DNA from: Anaerolineales bacterium | GTDB lineage: Bacteria; Chloroflexota; Anaerolineae; Anaerolineales; Villigracilaceae | Direction: 5' to 3' | Assembly: GCA_015075725.1 (NCBI GenBank) | Contig: JABTTV010000001.1 | Location: forward strand, 1 to 64,000 | DNA length: 64,000 nt | Shown: piece after piece, positions 20,102-27,554 of the stretch | Position numbering within the stretch: the stretch's first letter is position 1 | Layout of the letters: each line of letters starts with the position of its first letter | Program-made: the position numbers and the translations under genes | The notes under the pieces: generated by a model | The model's input: only the letters and a program-made list of their open reading frames with translations | Told to the model about the DNA's origin: nothing | Databases searched by the model: none

Positions 20102-20130
20102 TAGGGTTCCTTTTATTTCACGTTTGCGTA

Positions 20131-20152
20131 GTTGGCGTTCTCCAACGCCAAC
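20131..20152. repeat. Perfect 9-bp-arm hairpin element
   Basis: GTTGGCGTT and AACGCCAAC flank a CTCC loop in the 86-bp gap between the solute-binding protein and peptidase genes. It shares its core with the hairpin at 18699-18715. A similar CCAACGCC-type hairpin occurs inside the heparinase gene at 39489-39510. Confidence 0.6.
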
Positions 20153-20187
20153 AGGCGCGTATGAGAACGCACCTTACGCGGTTATTC

Positions 20188-21867
20188 TCACGGCGCAGGT
20201 TGGGTTTCTTCCTCCAACGAGCGGCGGGTGATGAGATACCATTCATCGATCAATGCCAGTCTGTCACTGACATCGTACATCGGCGCAACCTGCACGCCCT
20301 GTACTTGAGCATCCACCCCGTATGAATAAACGGGATAATATAACGGCAGGGACGGCATTTCCTTGGCGAAGATGACCTGGAAATTTTTATACAGCCGAAT
20401 GCGTTCGTTGAAATCGGCGGCAGTGCGGGCGGTTTCGAGATACTCGCTTGCGGTACGGTTATCCCACTGTGAATAATTCTGCCCGCCGGTCGCCTCCGAT
20501 TGATGCCAGAAAAGGTACGGGTCGGGATCGGGCGTGCGCGACGTGTTCAGGTCGGCAAGTGCGGCTTCATAACCGCGGGTCGTCAGGAAATCGTTCACCA
20601 GCGAATCATAAGACACTGACTGTAGATTCAATTGCACACCGATCAGTGCCCAATCCGCTTGAATCGCCTGGGCGATCTGGGCATGAAGCGCATCGTCGGG
20701 ATGCACCAAAGTGAACGTCAGCGGCTGGCCGTCCTTCGAGCGGACCGTGCTTCCGGCTGTAAAGACATACCCTTCCTTGTTAAGCAACTGAATCGCCGCT
20801 TCGGGATCGTATGAAAATTTTTCGATCGCATCGTAATACGCCCACGAGCCGGGAAGGATGGGGCTGTCTGCGACGATGGCCTGGCCTTTAAGGATATGCG
20901 AGACGATCACCGTGCGGTTGACGCCAAGCATCAAAGCGCGGCGGACGCTGGCATTTTGTAAAAAACCGACAGCGGGATTGTTGTTGTTGAGGAAGACCAG
21001 TCCCATCTGCGGCAACCGGCTTGTGTATACAGAAAGAGCCGGTTCCATCAGCGCAGCGTCGAGCACATCCTGTGTCAATTGGCTGATACCGAGCACCTCG
21101 CCCTGACGGTAGGCATCCAAGGCGGCGGTGGAATTCGGGAAGTAACGGAAGACGACCTGTTCGATGAATGGCGGACCGAGGAAGTAATCCTGATTGGCTG
21201 TGAGGACCACGCCTGTGATCTGACCGCCGCTGATCAACAACTCTTCGAATTTATAAGGACCGGTTCCGACCGGCTTCAAATTGAATTCAGCGGTCGGGAG
21301 CTGGTCGGCCGGGACGGATTCCAGCAAATGTTTCGGCAGGATGCCGAACGACGCGTAATCCAAAAAGGGGGAAAAAGGCTCGGGCAGGGTAAACTGAAAC
21401 GTCTTGTCGTCGAGGCGCTTGACCTGAATCTGCGACCACAAGTCCTTGATATCCTGCGGGAAAAGCGAAGCGGGACTCTTGATGGCTTCGATGGTGAAGA
21501 TCACATCGTCGCTGGTGACGGGCTGCCCATCATGCCAGACCGCGCCCGGGCGGAGCGAAAAATTGTAGACTTTGCCATCCGCTGAGACACCCCAGGATTC
21601 GGCAAGGTCGGGCTGGGGAAGGCCGCGCGAATCGAACCTGACCAGACCGCTGAAGATGAGCCGGTTAACGTCGCGATCCGCGGAGTTGTTCCAATCCAAA
21701 ACAGGATTGAGGCGTCCCATCGAGCCGATCAGCGCCTCGGTATAGATTCCGCCGGGCGCCGCTTCGGGCAGGGTGATGACGGTCACAGGCTGCTGGCTGA
21801 GCAAAAGCAACGCCACGATCACAAGTGTGACCGCCACGACGAGGATCTGCCAGCGTAATCGTTTCAT
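20188..21867 (-). CDS. Family 5 (peptide/nickel-type) extracellular solute-binding protein
   Basis: A 559-residue ABC-importer receptor. Residues about 8-26 form an uncleaved or weakly cleaved hydrophobic anchor; no lipobox Cys is visible. The SBP_bac_5 domain follows, with family features: GSMGRLNPVLDWNNSADRDV, LAESWGVSADGKVYNFSLRP, GAVWHDGQPVTSDDVIFTIE and GTGPYKFEEL. ATG 21867 is preferred to the upstream in-frame start at 21963 because the hydrophobic segment begins there. No permease or ATPase genes are adjacent, so it is an orphan receptor. It follows secG by 129 bp and precedes the M20 peptidase. Confidence 0.88.
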   Translation of the reverse strand: MKRLRWQILVVAVTLVIVALLLLSQQPVTVITLPEAAPGGIYTEALIGSMGRLNPVLDWNNSADRDVNRLIFSGLVRFDSRGLPQPDLAESWGVSADGKVYNFSLRPGAVWHDGQPVTSDDVIFTIEAIKSPASLFPQDIKDLWSQIQVKRLDDKTFQFTLPEPFSPFLDYASFGILPKHLLESVPADQLPTAEFNLKPVGTGPYKFEELLISGGQITGVVLTANQDYFLGPPFIEQVVFRYFPNSTAALDAYRQGEVLGISQLTQDVLDAALMEPALSVYTSRLPQMGLVFLNNNNPAVGFLQNASVRRALMLGVNRTVIVSHILKGQAIVADSPILPGSWAYYDAIEKFSYDPEAAIQLLNKEGYVFTAGSTVRSKDGQPLTFTLVHPDDALHAQIAQAIQADWALIGVQLNLQSVSYDSLVNDFLTTRGYEAALADLNTSRTPDPDPYLFWHQSEATGGQNYSQWDNRTASEYLETARTAADFNERIRLYKNFQVIFAKEMPSLPLYYPVYSYGVDAQVQGVQVAPMYDVSDRLALIDEWYLITRRSLEEETQPAP

Positions 21868-21996
21868 GAGTAAGAGTTGGGGGTAACCAGCCCTCACCTC
21901 GAGCCCGAAGGCGGGATGAGGGGAATAAAAAAGAAAGGACCGCCCTGCCCGATGTGCGGGCATTTCATCACGGCGGACCCTCCGGAAATACCTTGC

Positions 21997-22221
21997 TTAT
22001 TTTCCAATGATAATGATGGTAATGACCAGCGCGAAAAAGACCACGCTCAATGTGATCGTCACCCAAAACAGAACGCGCTCGATGCCGCGCCGCGCGGTGA
22101 ATACGCCGCCGGTGTCGGCGCCGGTGAGTCCGCCCAGGCCTGCGCCTTTGCTCTGCAGGATGACGCTGAGGATCAATCCCACCGAGGTTATAATCAACGC
22201 AATTTCCAAAAGATTCGTCAT
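21997..22221 (-). CDS. secG: Protein translocase subunit SecG
   Basis: A 74-residue membrane subunit of the SecYEG channel. It has two membrane helices (residues about 3-22 and 49-72) joined by the family's Gly-rich loop, LQSKGAGLGGLTGADTGG, and the FTARRGIERVLFW segment. GGAGG stands 9 bp upstream of the ATG and a strong promoter lies further upstream. Confidence 0.95.
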   Translation of the reverse strand: MTNLLEIALIITSVGLILSVILQSKGAGLGGLTGADTGGVFTARRGIERVLFWVTITLSVVFFALVITIIIIGK

Positions 22222-22253
22222 GCGAAAGTGCCTCCTAAAATTTAGCGGGCAAA

Positions 22254-22282
22254 TTATACCTGTGGAAAAGGATATTAGTCAA
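22254..22282 (-). promoter_or_regulatory. Promoter for secG
   Basis: On the minus strand TTGACT (22277-22282) and TATAAT (22254-22259) are 17 bp apart. The -10 box lies 32 bp before the secG start. Confidence 0.75.
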
Positions 22283-22292
22283 ACGTTCAGAA

Positions 22293-22362
22293 ATGTCATT
22301 GCTTCGGGCTGGATCTCGAAACACGCTATGCGTTACTCGACCGTCCGCCCTTGCAATGACAT
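22293..22362. repeat. ATGTCATTGC...GCAATGACAT bounded repeat (family A)
   Basis: Terminal inverted repeats of 10 bp enclose 50 bp of GC-rich DNA with TCTCGA-type cores. Related copies with the same ends lie at 26400-26554 and 48022-48076. No coding potential; it behaves like a small palindromic or MITE-like element. Confidence 0.65.
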
Positions 22363-22377
22363 TTATTCGAGGAACTT

Positions 22378-23439
22378 ATGCACGAAGTCGTCGTCAACCT
22401 GCACATGCATACCCGCTATTCCGATGGGAGCGGCCTCCACAAAGATATCGCCGCCGCCGCGCTCAAAGCCGGCGTGGATGCGGTCATCGTCACCGACCAC
22501 AACATCCTCGTGCAGGGCTTCGAAGGTTATTACAAGGACAGGAACAAAAGAGTCCTGATGCTTCTCGGGGAGGAGGTCCACGACCAGGCGCGCGACCCGC
22601 AGAAGAATCATTTGCTTGTCTTCGGCGCGAACCGCGAGCTGGCAACCTTTGCGGACAATCCCCAAAACCTGATCGACCAGGTCCATGAGGCGGGCGGGAT
22701 CTGTTTCCTCGCCCATCCCGACGACCCCGAAGCAAAAGCTTTCAACGAAACCGACATCTCCTGGGTGGATTGGAGCGTGCAAAACTATACCGGCATCGAG
22801 TTATGGAATGCGCTGAGCGAATTGAAGACCGTTGTGCCGACAAAACTTCACGGCGCTTTCTACGCCTACTTCCCTTCCTTCGTCGCGCATCGACCCATCC
22901 CGAATACGCTCGCCAAATGGGATGAACTGCTTTCAACCGGTCAAAAAGTGGTCGCCATTGGCGGCTCGGACGCTCACGCCCTGCACATGCATCTGGGACC
23001 GCTCCATCGCGTGATCTTTCCCTACGAATTTCACTTCCGCGGGGTCAACACTCATGCGCTTCTCCCTGAACCCTTGACAGGCGATGTGAACACGGACCGT
23101 TCACTTATCTACAAGGCTTTCGCCGCCGGACATTGTTTCGTCGGTTACGATCTGCCCGCCCCCACGAAAGGATTCCGTTTCTCAGCGCAGGGCAAGGAAG
23201 CCTCCGCCATCATGGGCGACGAGCTCTCCGCCAAAAACGGCGTAACCCTGCAAGCCAAACTCCCCTTCGATGCAGAAATCCGCCTCGTGAAGGATGGACA
23301 GGTCGTACAAACCTGGATGAACCAACCTGCCTGTACGTACATCACGACAGAGCCGGGTGCTTATCGAATAGAAGCGTATAGGAGATATTTGGGCAGGAAA
23401 CGAGGGTGGATCTATAGCAATCCGATCTATGTGAGGTAG
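22378..23439 (+). CDS. PHP-domain metal-dependent phosphoesterase
   Basis: A 353-residue stand-alone PHP protein. The four PHP motifs are visible: HMHTRYSDGSG (residues 9-19), VTDHNILV, the Glu of LLGEEVHD with FLAHPDD, and IGGSDAHALHMH. These residues bind up to three metals and hydrolyse phosphoester bonds; the substrate is unknown, and polymerase or histidinol phosphatase roles are not indicated by context. The last about 100 residues form an additional beta-rich domain. GAGGAAC precedes the ATG. Confidence 0.85.
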   Translation: MHEVVVNLHMHTRYSDGSGLHKDIAAAALKAGVDAVIVTDHNILVQGFEGYYKDRNKRVLMLLGEEVHDQARDPQKNHLLVFGANRELATFADNPQNLIDQVHEAGGICFLAHPDDPEAKAFNETDISWVDWSVQNYTGIELWNALSELKTVVPTKLHGAFYAYFPSFVAHRPIPNTLAKWDELLSTGQKVVAIGGSDAHALHMHLGPLHRVIFPYEFHFRGVNTHALLPEPLTGDVNTDRSLIYKAFAAGHCFVGYDLPAPTKGFRFSAQGKEASAIMGDELSAKNGVTLQAKLPFDAEIRLVKDGQVVQTWMNQPACTYITTEPGAYRIEAYRRYLGRKRGWIYSNPIYVR

Positions 23440-23661
23440 TGGCAGTGAATCTGGAATGGCAGTGCGTCTACGCGGAGAAATGTGAATGGACAGAACCGGT
23501 TCCAAATCCGGGAAAGAGCCGCGGTTTCCCCCGCTCATGATCTCAAATCCTGTGGTAAACTCACGTTCGCTGTAGGTACGTTATAAATATACGTGCCTTT
23601 CCGTTCCCGGCGGGTCCACGACCTGAACAGGAACAAACCCATGGAAAGGAGGTTTTCCCAA

Positions 23662-23946
23662 ATGCGAAATTACGAACTGATGTGTATCATCCAGCCCGAC
23701 CTGGACGAGACCGCCATGAACGGTGTGCTCGAAAAGGTCAAAGGCTGGATCGCCGAGTCCGGCGGAAGCGTGGACAAGGCTGAGGTATGGGGCCGCCGCC
23801 GCATGGCGTACTCCATCAACAAGCAACGCGAAGGTCAGTACGTTCTGTTGAACGTGACCATGAACCCCGCTGCCACGTCGAACCTCGAACGCAATCTGCG
23901 CTATCAAGAGTCGATCATGCGGCATATGCTTTCCACGGTTGGTTAA
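23662..23946 (+). CDS. rpsF: 30S ribosomal protein S6
   Basis: A 94-residue ribosomal protein that pairs with S18 on the platform of the 30S subunit. It begins MRNYELMCIIQPDLDE, followed by KAEVWGRRRMAYSINKQREG, which is the family signature. The ATG at 23662 has AAAGGAGG 9 bp upstream. The order rpsF-ssb-rpsR is the classic bacterial arrangement. The 5' region (about 23580-23660) contains CCG-bearing hairpins that could bind the S6:S18 dimer for autoregulation, but this is only suggestive. Confidence 0.95.
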   Translation: MRNYELMCIIQPDLDETAMNGVLEKVKGWIAESGGSVDKAEVWGRRRMAYSINKQREGQYVLLNVTMNPAATSNLERNLRYQESIMRHMLSTVG

Positions 23947-23979
23947 TCGGATTTACCGGTCATTTTACAGGAGCACACC

Positions 23980-24399
23980 ATGAGCCGAGGACTTAACAAA
24001 GTACAGATCATTGGGCATTTGGGCAAGGACCCCGAAATGCGCTATACCCCCAGCGGCAAACCCGTGACGACCTTCACGGTGGCTGTCAGCCGCACATGGA
24101 ACAGCGCGGACGGCGAGCGTCACAACGAGACCGAATGGTTTAATGTGGTGGCGTGGGGCACCCTGGCGGAGATCTGCAAACAGTATCTCGTCAAGGGTCA
24201 GCAGGTCTATGTGGAGGGGCGGCTGCAAACCCGCCGCTGGGATGACAAGGAAGGCGTCAAGCACACCAGCGTGGAAGTCGTTGCCAATGAAATGATGATG
24301 CTTGGTGACCGGCGCGAAGCGAACAACCAATCGCACGAAGCGGAAGGAACCGCCGCCGAGCCCGCAAACGGCGCGGCGGAAGAAGAATTCCCGTTTTAG
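23980..24399 (+). CDS. ssb: Single-stranded DNA-binding protein
   Basis: A 139-residue SSB. The OB fold spans residues 1-110 with NKVQIIGHLGKDPEMRYTPS, TEWFNVVAWG and QQVYVEGRLQTRRW. The acidic C-terminal tip ends EEEFPF, the partner-binding tail (a variant of DDDIPF). Placed between rpsF and rpsR, 33 bp after rpsF, and preceded by ACAGGAG. It binds ssDNA in replication and repair. Confidence 0.96.
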   Translation: MSRGLNKVQIIGHLGKDPEMRYTPSGKPVTTFTVAVSRTWNSADGERHNETEWFNVVAWGTLAEICKQYLVKGQQVYVEGRLQTRRWDDKEGVKHTSVEVVANEMMMLGDRREANNQSHEAEGTAAEPANGAAEEEFPF

Positions 24400-24547
24400 T
24401 TTTTTTTACAATGTCATCCTGAGCCGAAGCCCTGATTGAAATCAACGGGCTGCCGAAAATCTCCGAGGACACCAAGGAGATTCTCACCCGCGCTTGCGCG
24501 CAGGTAAGTATAGCTGCGCTCGGAGCGGCATACCCATGGAGTAAATA

Positions 24548-24838
24548 ATGAGTGAAGAACGACCCGAACGATCCAGTTCAGGCGGCGAGGGCGGAGGCGA
24601 ACGCGGCGAACGCAAATTCTTTGCCAAGCCCAAGTTCTGCCAGTTCTGCGCCGACAAGACCCTGACCATCGATTACAAGAAAGTCGACCTGCTCCGCAAG
24701 TACGTGACGGAGGAAGGCAACCTGCGCCCGCGCCGGCAGACCGGCGCCTGCGCCAAACACCAACGGCTCGTTGCAGCGGCGGTGAAACAGGCGCGCCATG
24801 TCGCGCTCCTGCCCTTCTCCAACCGCGGCATCGACTGA
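24548..24838 (+). CDS. rpsR: 30S ribosomal protein S18
   Basis: A 96-residue S18 with a Gly/Glu/Arg-rich N-terminal extension of about 22 residues. The core has [40 protein letters not shown] and [19 protein letters not shown]. The Cys-x2-Cys and Cys-x2-His pairs suggest a zinc-containing (C+) form. GGAG lies 10 bp before the ATG. The 148 bp between ssb and this gene contain one end of a TGTCATCCTGAGCCG-type repeat. Confidence 0.95.
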   Translation: MSEERPERSSSGGEGGGERGERKFFAKPKFCQFCADKTLTIDYKKVDLLRKYVTEEGNLRPRRQTGACAKHQRLVAAAVKQARHVALLPFSNRGID

Positions 24839-24903
24839 CCCTCCCATCAACGCATCGGGGCATGGGCACAGATCCATGCCCCGGATTTATCCCATACCAA
24901 ATC

Positions 24904-24938
24904 TAGACCTGACAGGTTTTTGAAACCTGTCAGGTCTA
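24904..24938. repeat. Perfect 16-bp-stem palindrome (family E)
   Basis: Arms 24904-24919 and 24923-24938 are perfectly complementary with a TTG loop, between rpsR and the foldase gene. It shares length and layout with a palindrome inside smc (32366-32398), with compensating base changes in both arms. It may also act as a terminator after rpsR, although no T-tract follows. Confidence 0.75.
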
Positions 24939-24956
24939 TTCAAGGGAGTTTGACCC

Positions 24957-26393
24957 ATGAGCAAAGAACCGGGTAAAAAACCCGTTATCCATAAAAAGCA
25001 TGTCGCGCGTCTCGAACGGGAAAAACAACAAACCCGCCTCATCCTCTACGCCTTATTCGGCATCCTCGGCGCGGTTATCCTGCTGCTCCTTTACGGCTGG
25101 CTCGACATCAATTATTTCCAGCTCAACCGCCCCGTGGCGAAGGTCGGCGAAACCGAGATCCTCCTCAAGGATTTCGAGCCGCGCGTGCGCCTGAAGAGAA
25201 GGCAGCTGCTCGATGACTACACCCAATACCTGCAATACCAGCAGTTCTTTGGAATGGACATGAGCAGCCAATTGCAGAGCGTCGAATCCCAACTCAACTC
25301 GCCGGAGACGGTCGGGCAAACGGTGTTGGAAGAAATGATCGGCGAACAGCTCATCCGGCTTGAAGCCGAAAAACGCGGCATCACCGTCAGCGAAGAAGAA
25401 CTCAACGCGCGGGTCGAGGCGGGATTCAATTTCTACCCGAACGGGACGCCCACACCATCGCTGACACCGACCCCATTCGAATTGCCGACGGAACCGGACC
25501 TCTCCGAATTCATCACTCCAACCCAGGATGTGACCGCCACGCCTCTTATCCCGCCCACGCCTGATTCCACAGCGACAACTTCGTCCCAGCCGACAGCCGA
25601 AGGCGCGACCGCCGAGCCGACCGCGACCCTCGAACCCACCGCAACGTCAACCGCGACCCTCACGCCGACCGTCACCCCCACAACGGGACCAACCTCCACG
25701 CCGCTGCCGACCGCCACGCCCTATACGCGTGAAGGATTCGAAGGTCAGCTCGATGAAACGTATGCCAACATCGAAAAGTTCGGTCTCGATAAAACATACA
25801 TACGCACCTTCTTCGAGAACCTGATCCTGCGCGAGAAACTCGAAGAGGTCATCACCGCAGACCTGCCGTCGGGCGAAACGCAAGTGCGCGCGCGCCACAT
25901 CCTCGTCGTGGACAGCGTGACCGCGGAGAACATGATCGAAAGACTTAAGAACGGCGCAGACTTTGCCGAACTTGCCCGCGAATTCTCCACCGACACAGGC
26001 TCAGGCGCACAAGGCGGCGACCTTGGCTGGTTTGGAAAGAATGCGATGATCCCCGAGTTCGAAGCGGCTGTATTTGCGCTCGAAAATCCCGGCGATTTCA
26101 CCCTTGAACCGGTCCAATCCACGTTCGGTTTTCACATCATCCAATTGATGGGCAAACGGGAGATCCCGCTCACAGGCGATGCCTTGCAGCAGGCAAAGGA
26201 CGTCGCCTTCCAGCAATGGCTGACCACCGCCCGCGAAGAGTACGGCGTGGAAACGTTCGATATCTGGCAGGCGCGCGTCCCGAATGAGCCGAACTTCATC
26301 ACCGCCGCCACCGAAGCCGCGCAAGCCCAGCAAACCCAGCAGGCGGAACGGCTCTCCACGCTCGAAGCGGAAAACGTAACGCCGACGCCGTAA
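24957..26393 (+). CDS. Membrane-anchored parvulin-type peptidyl-prolyl isomerase (PrsA/SurA-like)
   Basis: A 478-residue extracytoplasmic foldase. A basic N-terminus leads to one membrane helix (about residues 26-48). A SurA-N-like helical domain follows (about 60-160). Residues about 160-260 are a Thr/Pro/Ala-rich TPT-type linker, typical of secreted Chloroflexota proteins. The PpiC domain (about 305-405) shows VRARHILVVDS, NGADFAELAREFSTD, GGDLGWFGKNAMIPEFE and FGFHIIQLMGKRE. The Pro-rich stretch splits the N-terminal chaperone domain, which is unusual. GGGAG precedes the ATG. It probably assists folding of exported proteins. Confidence 0.88.
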   Translation: MSKEPGKKPVIHKKHVARLEREKQQTRLILYALFGILGAVILLLLYGWLDINYFQLNRPVAKVGETEILLKDFEPRVRLKRRQLLDDYTQYLQYQQFFGMDMSSQLQSVESQLNSPETVGQTVLEEMIGEQLIRLEAEKRGITVSEEELNARVEAGFNFYPNGTPTPSLTPTPFELPTEPDLSEFITPTQDVTATPLIPPTPDSTATTSSQPTAEGATAEPTATLEPTATSTATLTPTVTPTTGPTSTPLPTATPYTREGFEGQLDETYANIEKFGLDKTYIRTFFENLILREKLEEVITADLPSGETQVRARHILVVDSVTAENMIERLKNGADFAELAREFSTDTGSGAQGGDLGWFGKNAMIPEFEAAVFALENPGDFTLEPVQSTFGFHIIQLMGKREIPLTGDALQQAKDVAFQQWLTTAREEYGVETFDIWQARVPNEPNFITAATEAAQAQQTQQAERLSTLEAENVTPTP

Positions 26394-26399
26394 TTTCAT

Positions 26400-26554
26400 A
26401 TGTCATTGCGAGCGCCGAAGGTGCGAAGCAATCTCCACTTGCAATGCAAAGATTGCTTTGTCGGCTTGGTCTCGATACGAGCGTGACGCCTGCCCAGAGT
26501 GCAAGTGCTGGGAGAACATCCGCTCTACTCGACCTGCGCCTCCTCGCAATGACA
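26400..26554. repeat. Long copy of TGTCATTGCGAG...CGCAATGACA repeat (family A)
   Basis: The left end ATGTCATTGCGAG and right end CTCGCAATGACA are inverted. The interior contains GAAGCAATCTC-type and TCTCGATACG-type blocks seen in other copies of this family. Confidence 0.65.
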
Positions 26555-26562
26555 GATAAATC

Positions 26563-26596
26563 AAAAACCCGCTCCGGATTATAGGGGCGGGTTTTT
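26563..26596. terminator. Bidirectional intrinsic terminator
   Basis: AAAAACCCGC (26563-26572) pairs with GCGGGTTTTT (26587-26596). It lies between the convergent foldase and V4R genes, 6 bp before the end of the latter. Confidence 0.85.
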
Positions 26597-26601
26597 GTTC
26601 T

Positions 26602-27222
26602 TTATTCCTTCACATCTCCCACTTCAAACCTGCAAAACTCATCCCCTTTGGCAATGCAATGGGTTTCGATGATTTCATACTCTTTCCCGGTCGCCCACTT
26701 GACCGCCTCGGAAATAGACCCGATGTAAAGATAGCAAATGGGATGGTCGCTGTGGCGGGAGTTGCAAACTCCGCAGGTGGATTCCACGTAAGCGATCCTC
26801 TCCCCGCCTTCATCCAGCCAGATATTGACCTGCGGATTTGTCTTCTTCAGCGCGTCCGCCATGCCGTTGAGGATGAACTTGATGCGCTGTTTTTCCGGCA
26901 GTAATTTGAGCGCAACACCGGCAATGCCCAATAACGCCGCCTGTTCGCGCACACCATACTGGAAGGATGCCCTGCCGATCCGCTGTAACATACCTTTCCC
27001 GCCGCGCCCGTAAAAATCCTCGATCGCCTGGTTCAATTGCGCATATTGCGAAGCCTTGATGGACGGTTCAAGGTCGTTCGGCGGGAAATTCCCAGCGAAC
27101 CTCTCCAGCCCGCAGGACTTCAATACCGCGTTCAAACCGTTCTCCCCCATCACTTCCTGCATCGAGATCAATGCCTGCCGCACCAGCGAGTTGATGATGA
27201 CTGCTTCTTCCGGGATTGCCAT
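26602..27222 (-). CDS. V4R (4-vinyl reductase) domain protein
   Basis: A 206-residue protein whose C-terminal part (about 110-200) is a V4R small-molecule-binding domain: a Cys-rich CGVCNSRHSDHPICYLY segment, then IGSISEAVKWATGKEYEI and THCIAKGDEFCRFEV. V4R domains occur as ligand or metal sensors and in bacteriochlorophyll and aromatic-regulator proteins. The N-terminal about 100 residues are helical and not recognised. There is no DNA-binding or enzymatic domain, so it may be a stand-alone sensor. The AGGAG ribosome-binding site is 6 bp before the ATG. Confidence 0.78.
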   Translation of the reverse strand: MAIPEEAVIINSLVRQALISMQEVMGENGLNAVLKSCGLERFAGNFPPNDLEPSIKASQYAQLNQAIEDFYGRGGKGMLQRIGRASFQYGVREQAALLGIAGVALKLLPEKQRIKFILNGMADALKKTNPQVNIWLDEGGERIAYVESTCGVCNSRHSDHPICYLYIGSISEAVKWATGKEYEIIETHCIAKGDEFCRFEVGDVKE

Positions 27223-27250
27223 GGGGGCTCCTAACTCTAAAAATAGGCTG

Positions 27251-27460
27251 TCAACTTGAAAGTATACAATAGATATATCTCAAAACTTTTTGGGGAAATA
27301 ACCCACCCCAGTAGACATTTTCGCTCGCGTCCAACGCCCACGAACTCAGCCGAGACGGCAAGTTCACCATATGCAGGTGACTCTTTTGGAATCGACAAGC
27401 GAGGTCGATCATTAATTGCTTGTCTTGTTCGTGCTGGAAAGATCGGGAAGATATTGTCAT
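27251..27460 (-). pseudogene. Probable N-terminal remnant of a GNAT acetyltransferase
   Basis: A 69-codon frame beginning at ATG 27460 contains a helix followed by VNLPSRLSSWALDASENV, which resembles the start of GNAT proteins common in Chloroflexota (of the type LPYRLSSWALDDPENV). It then runs out of similarity and stops, with no acetyl-CoA-binding loop. It appears truncated at its 3' end. This reading rests on remembered family resemblance only. Confidence 0.4.
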
Positions 27461-27554
27461 CTAAAGTTTCCCTTAAAGAGGAACAAAACCTATGCGGACA
27501 AGTCGCGCAGAGGCAGAGAAAATCACCCTCTTGTTCCCAGCATATGTATTTCCA

